The notes: generated by a model from the sequence alone, not told the origin. DNA of 64,000 nt from CAWGHZ01 sp963822575 (GCA_963822575.1 CAWGHZ010000002.1:391449-455448); one strand, 5' to 3'; numbered from the stretch's first letter, positions 20,244 to 30,028 are shown. Program-made: numbers and translations.

Positions 20244-21206
20244 ATGGAAAACCTGCCACGGGGCGCCAATTTCCGGCGCGCCAAGTTCTTGTGGGAGCTC
20301 GGGCTCGGCGTCGCCGGCAACCCGGCGACGCCCTATGGCGGCCCGCGCGACGTCTGCATCACCGTGGGCAACGGTTCGGGCTATTCATTCCGTCCGGTGC
20401 TCCGCATGGCGACCGGCTCGCCGATCCTCGCCCATGCCGTCGCCGAGGGCGCGCTCGATATGGCCATGATCAACCCGTCGGCCCTCCTGACCCAGGCCTG
20501 GCGGGGCATCGGCATGTTCGACCGGAAGCTGGCCCTGCGCGTGATCGGCATCTACCCGACGCTCGACCAGTTCGTGTTCGCGATCCACCCGCGCACCGGG
20601 CTGCGCTCGCTCGCCGAGGTGCGCGAGAAGCGCTACCCGCTCCGGGTTTCGGTCAAGGAGGACCCGACCCATTCGACCCGGGTGCTGACAGACCAGGTGC
20701 TTCGCTATTACGGCTACAGCCTCGCCGACATCGAAGGCTGGGGCGGCACGCTTGTGATGAGCGGCTCGCCGTCGGATGCGCGCCGGATGGGGCCGCTCAA
20801 GGACGGCACGCTCGACGCCATTTTCGACGAGGCGCTGGTGCAGTGGTTCGATACCGCGCTCGCCGCCGGCATGGTCCCGGTCGAGCTCGAGCCCGACGCG
20901 TTTGCCCACCTCGCCCGGCTCGGCTGGAAGCGCGTCGTGCTGCCCGCGGGGTTCTATCCGCACCTCACCGCGCCGCTCGCCTGCATCGACTATTCGGGAT
21001 GGCCGCTCTACTGCGCGGAATCGCTGCCCGAGCAGATGGCCTACGACGTGTGCGCCGGCTTCGCCTCGCGCGCGGCCGAGATCGTCTGGGAGGATTCGTT
21101 CACCGGCGTCGGCCAGCTTGCCGGCGGCACGGACGCGACGCCGAACGAGGTGCCGCTCCATCCCGGCGCCGCGCGATGGTTCCGGGAGCACGCGCCCGGC
21201 GCGTAG
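20244..21206 (+). CDS. TAXI-family TRAP solute-binding-like protein lacking a signal peptide
   Basis: 320 aa from the ATG at 20244. The fold matches TAXI-type TRAP binding proteins: ITVGNGSGYSFRPVLRM, AHAVAEGALDMAMINPSALL, LDQFVFAIHPRTGLRSLAEV and LDAIFDEALVQWFD. The N-terminus (MENLPRGANFRRAKFLWELG) has no signal peptide, and no alternative upstream start supplies one, so it may act in the cytoplasm. No TRAP permease is adjacent. Confidence 0.75.
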   Translation: MENLPRGANFRRAKFLWELGLGVAGNPATPYGGPRDVCITVGNGSGYSFRPVLRMATGSPILAHAVAEGALDMAMINPSALLTQAWRGIGMFDRKLALRVIGIYPTLDQFVFAIHPRTGLRSLAEVREKRYPLRVSVKEDPTHSTRVLTDQVLRYYGYSLADIEGWGGTLVMSGSPSDARRMGPLKDGTLDAIFDEALVQWFDTALAAGMVPVELEPDAFAHLARLGWKRVVLPAGFYPHLTAPLACIDYSGWPLYCAESLPEQMAYDVCAGFASRAAEIVWEDSFTGVGQLAGGTDATPNEVPLHPGAARWFREHAPGA

Positions 21207-21229
21207 CCGCTCGATAGCCTGAAGCCGGG

Positions 21230-22559
21230 CTACAGCCCCAGGTTCTTCGGGCCGAGCATGCCCATCTGGAAGAGCACCTGGAACAGCGCGAGCTGGGCGT
21301 CGTACTGCGCGGCGACGAAGTTCTCGCGCGCATCGAACACGCGCGACTGCGCGTCGAGCACGTTGATCGCCGTCTCGCGGCCGGCCTCACGCAGTCGCTT
21401 GCGGGCGTTGAACGTCTCCTCGGCGAGCGCGACCGCGTTCTGCAGCAGGTCGGCGCGCTCGCGCGCGTTCATCAGCTTGTCCCACGCGACCTCGAGATCC
21501 TCGCCCACCTTGCGGCGGGAATAGTTGTAGCTGGCCAGCGACTGGCTGTGCTCGAGCGTGGCTTGCGCCACGTTCGCCTGCACGGCGAAGCCGGAGAACA
21601 GCTCCCAGGTCATTCGCACCAGGAGCGACCAGTCGCGGCGCACGCCGGCGAGCGAGTCGATATTGTCTTCCCAGTTGCCCTGGCCGACGAGGTCGAACTG
21701 GGGATAGAGGTCGGCCTCGGCGGCGCCGCGGTTGTACTCGGTGACCTGGATCTTCTTGTTCTCGGCCTTGAGCGACGGGTTGTTCGTGACGGCGGTCTTG
21801 CTCGCGTCGGCAAGGGTCTTGGGCAGCGGCTGGAGCTGCAGGACCGGAGGCTCGAGGGCGGCGATGTTGGGGGCGTGGCCGAACACCTGCTGGTAGCGGG
21901 CTGTCACCTCGCGCAGCGCGCCTTCGATCTGCACGCGGCGCTCGATGGCGAGCTGCAGCCGGGTCTTCGAATTCCAGCACGTCGAGCGAGGTGCCCGAGC
22001 CGCGCCGCACGCGCTCGGTCTCCAGCTTGCCCTGCTGCTTGATCGTCTCGACGTTGGAGGCGGCGATCTCCACCAGCTTGGCCTGACGCAGCACGCTGTA
22101 ATAGGCGGTGACGCCGTCGAGGATCAGCGACTGGCGGGTCGCGTCCAGCGTGTCGTCGGCCGCGTCGCTGCGAGCCTCCGCGGCGCGATAGCCCTGCGAG
22201 GTGCGGAACCCGTCGAACAGATGCTGCGTCACCGTCAGGGTGATCTTCTTGCGCGTCCGGCTGGACACGCCGGTCTCCACGCCCCGAGTGATCGGGCTGT
22301 CGATCGTCTCGTGGCCGGTATCGCCGGTGAGGTCCACCCGCGGCAGGAAGCCGGCAAAGGCCTGGCGCACCTGGGCGCGCGCGGCGCCGGCGGCGAACTC
22401 ATCCGACTTGAGGCGCGGGTGATTTTGGAGGAGCCCGGCCAGCTCCTGACGCAGCGTCACGGCGCCAGCCGCGCCAGGCCACGCCCCGACGCCTCCGACC
22501 AGAATCGATCCGCAGGTAAAGAAGGCCCCAAGCCATGAGGCCGCGCGACGCGCCCGCAC
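21230..22559 (-). CDS. TolC-family outer-membrane efflux protein (frameshifted)
   Basis: About 442 aa after repair. The likely start is the GTG at 22559; a hydrophobic signal segment (WLGAFFTCGSILVGGVGAWP) precedes the mature start near VTLRQELAGLLQNHPRL. TolC repeats are visible: LDGVTAYYSVLRQAKLVEIA in the first half and LEVAWDKLMNARERADLLQN in the second. The frame breaks at GAATTC 21969-21974; deleting one T gives LDVLESKTRLQLAIERRVQ and one continuous frame. It forms the outer-membrane exit duct of type I secretion or RND efflux. No inner-membrane partner is adjacent. Confidence 0.87.
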
Positions 22560-22724
22560 TATGTCCGTCCCCCCGTCCACACGCAGGCCGACTGTTGCCG
22601 GCGCGCGGAGTCTCGGCGGTCGGCAAGCCTTTTGCAAGCCCAAAAATGGCAGCACGCAGGCGTCTTCAAGGATTTATGCTGTCTTAACGCGCCGGACGCG
22701 AAGGGGAGTGCAGGGGAGACGCGC

Positions 22725-23474
22725 ATGCTCACGCTCTATCACTACTGGAGCTCGGTCTGTTCCCAGAAGGCCCGCATTTGTCTTGCCGAAAAAGGAATCG
22801 ATTGGCAAAGCCGCCATGTAGATTTGTTCACCTTCCAGAACTGGGACCCTGACTACGTGGCCCTCAACCCCAAGGGGGTGGTGCCGACGCTCGACCACGA
22901 CGGGCGAATCGTCATCGAATCGAACCTCATCGTCGAGTATCTGGAGGAGGCCTTCCCCGACGCGCCCTCGTTCCGCCCGGCCGATCCTTACGACCGCGCG
23001 CGCATGCGCCTCTGGATCTACGATTCCGAGGAGATCGCGCACGTCTCCGTCAACACGCTCTCCTACAACGCGCGTCACCGGCCGCGCATGGCCAAGTTCG
23101 ACCGCGCCGAGCTCGAGCGCATCGCGGCACGCTGCCCCAACCCGGTGACGGGACGGCGGTTCCTGCGCCGGCTCGAGGTGGGCGTGTCGGAGGCGGAGGA
23201 GGCCGACGCCTACGCGACGCTCGACCATCTGCTGGACCGGATGGAGGCGACGCTCGCCGCGGGGCCGTGGCTCCTCGGCGCCCGATACTCGCTCGCCGAC
23301 ATGGCGATGGCGCCCTACGTCAACCGGGTCGAAGTGCTGCCGCGCCCCGAAATGGTCGGCGCCGCCCGCCGTCCCCGCGTCGCCGACTGGTGGCAGCGCA
23401 TCCAGGCCCGCCCGGCGGTCGCCGAAGCCTTCGTGTTCAGGAATCCCGACCCGAACGACCCGGTGAAGCGGTAG
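22725..23474 (+). CDS. Glutathione S-transferase family protein
   Basis: 249 aa. The N-terminal thioredoxin-like domain begins MLTLYHYWSSVCSQKARICLAEKG, with NPKGVVPTLDHDG (cis-Pro) and IVIESNLIVEYLEEAFP (glutathione-binding Glu-Ser). The all-helical C-terminal domain holds GPWLLGARYSLADMAMAP. The open frame extends upstream, but the ATG at 22725 matches the family N-terminus. It resembles the GST at 25040-25798. Confidence 0.9.
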   Translation: MLTLYHYWSSVCSQKARICLAEKGIDWQSRHVDLFTFQNWDPDYVALNPKGVVPTLDHDGRIVIESNLIVEYLEEAFPDAPSFRPADPYDRARMRLWIYDSEEIAHVSVNTLSYNARHRPRMAKFDRAELERIAARCPNPVTGRRFLRRLEVGVSEAEEADAYATLDHLLDRMEATLAAGPWLLGARYSLADMAMAPYVNRVEVLPRPEMVGAARRPRVADWWQRIQARPAVAEAFVFRNPDPNDPVKR

Positions 23475-23496
23475 GCTGTCCGAGCAGACGGTTCTC

Positions 23497-24996
23497 CTAC
23501 CACCGCCAGAAGCGGGGCAGGACCAGTACGTAGACCGTGAACAGCTCGAGCCGGCCGAGCAGCATGGCGAGTGACAGCGCCCACTTGGCCGCGTCGGGAA
23601 TGGTCGCGAAATTGCCCGCCGGCCCAATGATCCGGCCGAGCCCGGGCCCCGCGTTCGCCATCGCCTGCGCCACACCCGACGCGCTGGTCAGGAAGTCGAG
23701 GCCGGTGAAGGTCAGGAACAGCGTCAGCGCCGCGAAGGTCATCAAATAGACGAAGAAGAAGTTGCGCACGTCGTCGCGCACGTCGGGCTCGATCGGCCGG
23801 CCGCCATAGTGGGCGACGAACATGCCGTGCGGCTCCAGCATGCGGCGGAGTTGCAGCCGCACCGTGGCGAACAGAATGCGCCAGCGGAACGCCTTGATGC
23901 CGCCCGCCGTCGAGCCGGCGCAGCCGCCGAGGAAGAAGAACAGGAAGAACAGCCCGACGGCGAACGACCCCCACTGCCCGAAATCGTCGGACGCGAAGCC
24001 GGTGTCGGTGATGACCGAGGTCACGTTGAACGCCGACAAGGTGAACGCCGTGCCGAACGCGCGGCCGAGGCCCAGCCAGGTCCACAGCGTCATCACCACG
24101 ACGGCCCCGGCCACGACGCTGACGAACCAGCGCACCTGGCCGTCCTCGCGGATGGCACGGGTGCCGTGGGTCACGAGCCGCACGAAGAAGACCAGGGGCA
24201 GGGCGCCCGCCACCATGAACACCGTGTCGATCCACTGGATCCGCGCCGAGCCGTAGAAGCCGAACGACGCGTCGTGGGTGGAAAATCCGCCGGTCGACAG
24301 GGTGGACATGGCGTGGTTGATCGCGTCGAACGCGCTCATCCCGCCGAGATAGAGCGCGACGGCGCAGGCCACCGACAGGAACAGGTAGGTGATCGCCGTC
24401 GCCGCGACCACCCGCGAGGTGCGCGACATCGGCTTGTCCGAGCGGTCCGAGGACTCGGTGTGGAAGAGCTGCATGCCGCCGATGCGCAGGAACGGCAGGA
24501 TCGCGATCGCCATCACGATGATGCCGATCCCGCCGAGCCATTGCGTGAGCGAGCGCCACAGGAGGATCCCCGCGGGCAGCTTGTCGAGCCCGACGATCAC
24601 GGTCGAGCCGGTGGTCGTCAACCCCGACATCGCCTCGAAGAACGCGTCGGTGAAGTCGAGGTGCGTCGATCCGGTCATATAGGGCAGGGCGCTGACCACG
24701 CAGATCAGGACCCAGCTCAGCGCCGTCAGCAGGTAGCCGCGCCGTGCCGGAAGCCGGAACTCGGGCGCGCGGTTCGTCAGCCACAGCGCGCCCCCGGCGA
24801 AGATGGAGGTGCAGCCGGCGGCGACGAAGCCGTGCCATTCGGTGGAAGCGCCGGCGAGGTCCACCAGCGCCGGCACCATCATCATCGCGCCCACCAGCAT
24901 CAACAGGATGCCGATGACATAGAGGATGGTGCTGATCGGAAGGTGGTGGCCCGGCGGACGGCCGGCCGTGACGCGTTGCGTCCCGAGGACGGTCAT
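23497..24996 (-). CDS. trkH: Trk-type potassium uptake protein TrkH
   Basis: 499 aa polytopic membrane protein. Its four pore-loop repeats are visible: SGLTTTGSTV, STLSTGGFSTHD, VITDTGFASDD and ANAGPGLGRI, each with the selectivity-filter glycine. TrkH takes up K+ together with the NAD-binding TrkA, which is not in the window. The C-terminus ends with a hydrophobic LGRLELFTVYVLVLPRFW. Confidence 0.95.
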   Translation of the reverse strand: MTVLGTQRVTAGRPPGHHLPISTILYVIGILLMLVGAMMMVPALVDLAGASTEWHGFVAAGCTSIFAGGALWLTNRAPEFRLPARRGYLLTALSWVLICVVSALPYMTGSTHLDFTDAFFEAMSGLTTTGSTVIVGLDKLPAGILLWRSLTQWLGGIGIIVMAIAILPFLRIGGMQLFHTESSDRSDKPMSRTSRVVAATAITYLFLSVACAVALYLGGMSAFDAINHAMSTLSTGGFSTHDASFGFYGSARIQWIDTVFMVAGALPLVFFVRLVTHGTRAIREDGQVRWFVSVVAGAVVVMTLWTWLGLGRAFGTAFTLSAFNVTSVITDTGFASDDFGQWGSFAVGLFFLFFFLGGCAGSTAGGIKAFRWRILFATVRLQLRRMLEPHGMFVAHYGGRPIEPDVRDDVRNFFFVYLMTFAALTLFLTFTGLDFLTSASGVAQAMANAGPGLGRIIGPAGNFATIPDAAKWALSLAMLLGRLELFTVYVLVLPRFWRW

Positions 24997-25039
24997 TTTC
25001 GTTGCCTGTCATGGGGCCGGGCCTGCGCCCGGCGATGCC

Positions 25040-25798
25040 TCAACCCGCTTGGCGGAAAGCGAAGCCTCCGGCGGGGCGGCGCGGCACCTCGTCGCTGTCG
25101 AGGGCGTAGACCTTCTTCACCGCCGGCCGCTCGAACATGCGCGCGTGCCAGGCGGCGACGCCCGGGTGGCCGGCCACCATCTCGGGCTTGAGCTCGCGCA
25201 CCCGGTCGACGATGGCGAGCACCGAGACATCGCCGAGCGAGAAATTCTCGCCGCAGATCCACGGGCCCTTGCCCAGGTCGGTCTCGAGCCGGCCGAAGAA
25301 GAACTCCAGCCGGTCGAAGGCATGCGCGATCTCGACGGCGCTGAAGCCTGCGCCCGAAACGCGGGCGAGGCGGGCGCGCCGCTCGGGCACCGGCATCGTC
25401 GCCAGCACCTTGTCGAGCGTCGCCCGGTCCATCCGGCGGGCGCGCTCGCTCATATTGGCGTTATAGGTTGCGTCGGCCATCGACGGGTGCACCTCGTCGG
25501 CGAGCCAGCACCACAGCCGGCTCTTGGCGCGGAGCGCGGGGTCGGCCGGGCGCAGCGGCCGGTCGGGGAACACGTCCTCGATATACTCCATGATGCAGAA
25601 CGAGTTGACGACGGGCTTGCCGTCATGGACCAGGGTCGGCACCACCCCGAACGGGTTGAGCTTGAGATAGTCCGGGCTCAAATTCTCGTAGCGCCACAGC
25701 TCGATATAGCGGCTCTCGTACGGAATCCCCTTCTCGTTCAAACATTGGCGGACTTGCTTGGAGCAGGTGGTATGGCCGGAATGGTAAAGCTCGAGCAT
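25040..25798 (-). CDS. Glutathione S-transferase family protein
   Basis: 252 aa from the ATG at 25798, preceded by GGAGG. The N-terminal domain is MLELYHSGHTTCSKQVRQCLNEKG, with NPFGVVPTLVHDG and VVNSFCIMEYIEDVFP. The C-terminal domain has GPWICGENFSLGDVSVLAIVDR. It is a relative of the gene at 22725-23474; both flank trkH. The substrate is unknown. Confidence 0.9.
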   Translation of the reverse strand: MLELYHSGHTTCSKQVRQCLNEKGIPYESRYIELWRYENLSPDYLKLNPFGVVPTLVHDGKPVVNSFCIMEYIEDVFPDRPLRPADPALRAKSRLWCWLADEVHPSMADATYNANMSERARRMDRATLDKVLATMPVPERRARLARVSGAGFSAVEIAHAFDRLEFFFGRLETDLGKGPWICGENFSLGDVSVLAIVDRVRELKPEMVAGHPGVAAWHARMFERPAVKKVYALDSDEVPRRPAGGFAFRQAG

Positions 25799-25956
25799 GA
25801 CGCCTCCGATCGCCGCGCGCCGGGCGGGCAGGGCGCGCATTCTCTGCTTCCGCCAGGTGCCGATCAAGCGCCCCGCCGCCGCAGGGCGCGGCCCCGGATT
25901 AACCGTTCGCTAAGGAGTTTACCGTAAATTTTAGCGATATCCGCCCCTTCGGGAGT

Positions 25957-26070
25957 ATGCCGATGCCGCGCCAGAACGCCTGGTCGTCCCGCCGCCAGTT
26001 CGTCGTGCTGATCGGCTGCGTCGTCGCCCCGTGGCTGGTGATCGCCGCCGCCGCGACGCTGCTCGTTTAG
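25957..26070 (+). CDS. Small single-helix membrane protein
   Basis: 37 aa: a short basic N-terminus (MPMPRQNAWSSRRQ) followed by one membrane helix, FVVLIGCVVAPWLVIAAAAT, to the end. GGGAG stands just before the ATG. Coding is plausible from the positive-inside layout but there is no family to compare it with. Confidence 0.4.
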   Translation: MPMPRQNAWSSRRQFVVLIGCVVAPWLVIAAAATLLV

Positions 26071-26129
26071 CGCACCGGGCCGGGCCGGCCCGCCCCGCCC
26101 CGAGGGGCGGAAACGGAAAGGGCGGGACC

Positions 26130-26426
26130 TCAGCCGCGAATCCCGATGGACGCGACGGGCACGGTGATCGTCAGCGATGACCCGGTCAGCTCCTTCGCCG
26201 AGACGGTCACGTACATCGACAACGCCTTGACGGCATCGGCCGGCACGACCTGCGCCGCCGCCGATCGGGCCGGGCCGACCGCTATTGCGGCGGCCACGGC
26301 GGCGACCGCAACGAACGTCCCGAGGCGGCGGCCCGCCACTATAGGCTTTGCGATGGACGTGATCACTGTCGGTCCCAGCTGGCGCAATAACCGTGCCGTC
26401 AGGACCGCAGTATTCCTCGGCAACAT
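26130..26426 (-). CDS. Hypothetical exported protein
   Basis: 98 aa with an N-terminal hydrophobic signal (RRLGTFVAVAAVAAAIAVG, cleavage likely after SAAAQ near residue 59) and a mature part of about 39 residues. A GTG start at 26366 would shorten the cytoplasmic lead to a normal signal-peptide length and may be the real one. Function unknown. Divergent from the response-regulator gene across an AT-rich gap. Confidence 0.5.
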   Translation of the reverse strand: MLPRNTAVLTARLLRQLGPTVITSIAKPIVAGRRLGTFVAVAAVAAAIAVGPARSAAAQVVPADAVKALSMYVTVSAKELTGSSLTITVPVASIGIRG

Positions 26427-26645
26427 AAACGCGCAGTTGATAAGAAGTCTTAGAACGGCCGAAATACTGGCCGCTTTAATCTATGTTGAAGATCGAATTC
26501 GAATTAGTTTTCGTCAAAATATAAACCGGGCGTCGCCTGTGCCCGGCGATCCCCCGCCGAACGACGGGGCTTGCCGAGTTCCGCGCGGCTCCGCAAACTG
26601 TGCGGATCGAGGAGAGGCTCGCCGGGCCGCCGGCAGGAGACCCCC

Positions 26646-27005
26646 GTGCGCGTGCTAGTGGCGGAGGACGATTTCTGGGTGGCGATGCTGATCGAAAGCG
26701 TCGTGCTCGCGGGCGGGCACGATGCCGTCGCCGTCAGGAGCTATGGCGAGGCGAAGGAGGCCGTCCTGGCCGACCCGCCGGACATGGCCATCGTGGATTT
26801 GCGGCTGGTCGACGGGCTGACCGGGCCCGCACTCGCGCGCGCCCTGGTGTGGGCCGGCATCCCGACCGTGGTGTGCTCGGGAAATCCGGCCGCGCGCCTG
26901 TTCCTGGACGGCACGCCCGTGCTCGCGGTTCTCAACAAGCCGGTGGACACGCAGGATTTGCGCAGGACCTTTCAAAAGGTCCACGATTTCGCCGTCGCCG
27001 GCTGA
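26646..27005 (+). CDS. Single-domain response regulator receiver protein
   Basis: 119 aa receiver domain with no output domain. The acidic pair is in VLVAEDDFWV, the phosphoacceptor Asp in DMAIVDLRLVDG, a Thr/Ser switch in PTVVCSGNP and the Lys in VLNKPVDTQDL. The start is a GTG with AGGAG 6 bases before it. No kinase is adjacent; such CheY-like proteins usually act through protein contacts or in a phosphorelay. Confidence 0.88.
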   Translation: MRVLVAEDDFWVAMLIESVVLAGGHDAVAVRSYGEAKEAVLADPPDMAIVDLRLVDGLTGPALARALVWAGIPTVVCSGNPAARLFLDGTPVLAVLNKPVDTQDLRRTFQKVHDFAVAG

Positions 27006-27186
27006 CGGGCTTCCCGTCCGCAATGCGTTCGCCGTGGGCGCTCCGCCCCCATGTGGCGTGCTGAAGCGACACCCACAGCCAACCCCATCGTCTGCATAGT
27101 GTGCAGCGGAGGCGGAGCGCGTCCACTGTAGCCTGCCGTTTGCCGCGCGCGTGTGGGAACGTTGTGGCCGGACGCGAACGGAAGGC

Positions 27187-27262
27187 TGGTGCCGGCTGAG
27201 GGGCTCGAACCCCCGACCCCCTGATTACAAATCAGGTGCTCTACCAGCTGAGCTAAGCCGGC
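27187..27262 (-). tRNA. tRNA-Thr (anticodon TGT)
   Basis: On the minus strand the acceptor stem pairs GCCGGC with GCCGGC. The D-loop region GCTCAGCTGGTAGAGC, an anticodon stem around the loop TTTGTAA (anticodon TGT) and the T-loop GGTTCGAGCC are present. CCA is encoded (27187-27189). No insertion is seen here. Confidence 0.95.
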
Positions 27263-27366
27263 GTGCGTCGATCGCAGGGCGACCATAATCCCCTCTGCGG
27301 CCACCGGCAACGCGCGGACCTTTGCCGCCGGTGGGGCGTTGGTGCTGCAGCAAAGGGACGCCCTCC

Positions 27367-27525
27367 ATGACCCTCGGCACGCTTCTCCTGATCCTGTTTA
27401 TCGTCATCCTGATCGCGGCGATCCCGACGTGGCCGTACAGCCGCGGCTGGGGCTATTACCCCAGCGGCGGGCTGGGGCTCGTCGTGGTGATCCTGCTGGT
27501 GCTGCTGCTCGCCGGCCGCATCTAG
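27367..27525 (+). CDS. DUF3309 family small membrane protein
   Basis: 52 aa, two hydrophobic segments around a Tyr/Trp-rich loop: LILFIVILIAAIPTWPYSR then WGYYPSGGLGLVVVILLV and the end LLAGRI. This is the typical complete DUF3309 sequence, found across alphaproteobacteria; function unknown. The start is the ATG at 27367 rather than the upstream ATG at 27322. Confidence 0.88.
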   Translation: MTLGTLLLILFIVILIAAIPTWPYSRGWGYYPSGGLGLVVVILLVLLLAGRI

Positions 27526-27599
27526 CGCGCCTCGCGTGACAGGCCGGGCAGGCGGGCCTAGGATCGGTTCCAATCAAGCGAACCGACGGGGGAATTTCC

Positions 27600-28577
27600 G
27601 TGGCCGAACGCGCAAAGAAGCCGCGCATCATCGCGCTCGAAGAGCATTATCTCGATCCCGAGCTGAAGGCGATCCACGGCGGCGCCGGGCGGCGCGGCAA
27701 CCCCGAGGTCGCGAAGCGGCTCGACGATTTCACCCGGCTCCGTCTCGCCGAGATGGACCAGGCCGGCATCGACGTGCAGGTGCTGTCGCATTCCGGCCAC
27801 GGCACCCAGACGCTCGACGCCGCGACCGCCGTCGACATCGCGCCGCGGGTCAACGACCGGCTCTACGAGACCGTCAAGGCACACCCCGACCGGTTCGCCG
27901 CCTTCGCCGTGCTGCCCACGCCCGACCCCAAGGCCGCCGCCGCGGAGCTCGACCGCGTGGTCACGAAGTACGGCTTCAAGGGCGCGATGATCCACGGCCT
28001 CACCAACGGCGAGTTCATCGACCTCCCGAAATACTGGCCGATCTTCGAGCGCGCGGCCGCGCTCGACGTGCCCATCTATTTGCATCCCGCGACGCCCGAC
28101 AAGCGCGTCGCCGACGTCTACTACAAGGACTACGCCGACAAGTATCCGGGCATCATGACCGCGCCCTGCGGCTACACGATGGAGACCATGACCCAGGGCG
28201 TGCGCATGGTGCTGTCGGGCGTGTTCGACACGTATCCGAACCTCAAGATCGTCCTGGGCCACATGGGCGAGGGCATCCCGTTCCTCCTCTGGCGCATCAA
28301 CCACACGTTCCACGTCACCGGCTCGACCGAGTTCGAGTTCCGCGACATCTTCGCCCGGCATTTCTGGATCACCACCTCGGGCTTCTTCTCCGATCCCGCG
28401 CTGATCTGCTCGATGCTCGAGCTGGGCGCCGACCGCATCCTGTTCTCGGTCGACTGGCCGTGGGCGAACAACGTCGAGGGCGTCGGCTGGCTCGAGGGCA
28501 TGTCGATCTCGGCCGAGGACAAGGCCAAGATCTTCGGCGGCAACGCCGAGCGCCTGCTGCATATGTCGCGCAACTAG
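27600..28577 (+). CDS. Amidohydrolase family 2 (ACMSD/resorcylate decarboxylase-type), copy 1
   Basis: 325 aa from a GTG. TIM-barrel metal enzyme: IIALEEHYL carries the first ligands, IYLHPATPD a His, IVLGHMGEGIPFLLWRI another His and SVDWPWANN the metal Asp. This ligand set and GHMGEG-PF-LWRI are typical of the aromatic-acid decarboxylases (gamma-resorcylate, dihydroxybenzoate, ACMSD). It lies 59 bp before a close paralogue of the same length. The exact aromatic substrate cannot be read. Confidence 0.88.
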   Translation: MAERAKKPRIIALEEHYLDPELKAIHGGAGRRGNPEVAKRLDDFTRLRLAEMDQAGIDVQVLSHSGHGTQTLDAATAVDIAPRVNDRLYETVKAHPDRFAAFAVLPTPDPKAAAAELDRVVTKYGFKGAMIHGLTNGEFIDLPKYWPIFERAAALDVPIYLHPATPDKRVADVYYKDYADKYPGIMTAPCGYTMETMTQGVRMVLSGVFDTYPNLKIVLGHMGEGIPFLLWRINHTFHVTGSTEFEFRDIFARHFWITTSGFFSDPALICSMLELGADRILFSVDWPWANNVEGVGWLEGMSISAEDKAKIFGGNAERLLHMSRN

Positions 28578-28636
28578 AGGATTTGCGATCGTACGTCGCG
28601 GGCCCGCGAGAACGAAGACAACCAGAGGACACGTCC

Positions 28637-29614
28637 ATGGCCACCGCCGCCGCGCCCGCAAAACGCAAGCATCGCGTCATCGCCATCGAGGAGCACTTCA
28701 CCGACGCCGCCATCCCGTTCGGCGGCGGCCGGCCCGGCGCCATCACCGACCGGCTCAAAGACCTCGGCGACTGGCGACTGCGCGAGATGGACGAGGCCGG
28801 CATCGACGTGCAGGTGCTGTCGATGGCGGGGAAGGCGCTCTACCAGATGCCGCCCGCCGAGGCCGTGCCGCTCGCGCGCGAGATCAACGACCGGCTCGCC
28901 GAGGCGGTCGCCGGCCACCCGGATCGGTTCGCGGCCTTCGCCGCGCTGCCGGTGACCGACGCGCACGCCGCCGCCGACGAGCTCGAGCGCGTGGTGACGA
29001 AATACGGCTTCAAGGGCGCGATGACCCACGGCCTGTCGCAGGGCCTGTTCCTCGACGACAAACGCTTCTGGCCGATGTGGGAGCGCGCGGCCCGGCTCGA
29101 CGTGCCGATCTACATGCACCCGTCGGAGCCGCACCAGACCGTGGTCGACGTCTACTACAAGGACTATCTGGAAACCTTCCCCGGCATCATCTCGGCGCCC
29201 TTGGGCTACACGGTCGAGACCGCGGTGCAGGGCGTGCGCATGGTGCTCTCCGGACTTTTCGACGCCTACCCCAACCTCAAAATCATCCTCGGCCACATGG
29301 GCGAGGGGCTGCCCTTCCTGCTCTGGCGCATCGACCACACGCTGAAGAACCCTGGCAACGCGCCGATCGAGTTCCGCGAGATCTTCTGCAAGCATTTCTG
29401 GATCACGACGTCGGGCTTCTTCTCCGACCCGGCCATGATCTGCTCGCTGCTCGAATTGGGCGCCGACCGGATCATCTTCTCGGTCGACTGGCCGTGGGGC
29501 AACAACAAGCAGGCGACCGACTGGCTCGACCGCATGTCGCTCTCGGAGGAGGACAAGGCCAAGATCTACCACGGCAACGTGGAAAGCCTGCTGCGCATGG
29601 GACGCAACGCGTAG
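28637..29614 (+). CDS. Amidohydrolase family 2 (ACMSD/resorcylate decarboxylase-type), copy 2
   Basis: 325 aa, a tandem paralogue of the upstream gene. The same metal-site segments are present: VIAIEEHFTDA, IYMHPSEPHQ, IILGHMGEGLPFLLWRI and SVDWPWGNN. The two share long identical stretches such as VVTKYGFKGAM and VDVYYKDY-like segments, so they arose by duplication; their differing loops suggest related but distinct substrates. Confidence 0.88.
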   Translation: MATAAAPAKRKHRVIAIEEHFTDAAIPFGGGRPGAITDRLKDLGDWRLREMDEAGIDVQVLSMAGKALYQMPPAEAVPLAREINDRLAEAVAGHPDRFAAFAALPVTDAHAAADELERVVTKYGFKGAMTHGLSQGLFLDDKRFWPMWERAARLDVPIYMHPSEPHQTVVDVYYKDYLETFPGIISAPLGYTVETAVQGVRMVLSGLFDAYPNLKIILGHMGEGLPFLLWRIDHTLKNPGNAPIEFREIFCKHFWITTSGFFSDPAMICSLLELGADRIIFSVDWPWGNNKQATDWLDRMSLSEEDKAKIYHGNVESLLRMGRNA

Positions 29615-29821
29615 GGGGTGATCTGGGATCGTTCCGCCCGGACGGTCGCCGGCTTTCTGCCAAACTCGCAAAAGCCCCAAATCGTCATGGCCGGGCTTGG
29701 CCCGGCCATCCACGGACACGCGCGTCCGCGCGCAAGAAGAAAGGCGTAGATGCCCGGAACATGTATGGGCATGCTGCGATCTGCTTATGCAAGCCGCCTT
29801 CCCGGAGGAAGGCTTCGCGCC

Positions 29822-30028
29822 ATGAAAACCAGTTACGACAAGGCGACCGACAGCTTGTGCCTCGAGGTGCGGCCTCTTCCGTCTCACCGGACGGTGGAGA
29901 TGGAGGAGGATGTCATGCTCGACCTGGGAAGCGATGGGAAGCCCGTCGGCTACGACAACCAACACGCCTCCACCAAGACCGAGCTGATCGCCCGACTGAT
30001 CCTGGAGCAAGCGCCGGACGCGGCCTGA
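29822..30028 (+). CDS. DUF2283 domain protein
   Basis: 68 aa: MKTSYDKATDSLCLEVRPL, then VEMEEDVMLDLGSDGKPVGYD, the beta-rich DUF2283 core; function unknown. The frame is open from 29750, but the ATG at 29822 with GGAGGAAGG upstream matches the family start. Confidence 0.75.
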   Translation: MKTSYDKATDSLCLEVRPLPSHRTVEMEEDVMLDLGSDGKPVGYDNQHASTKTELIARLILEQAPDAA

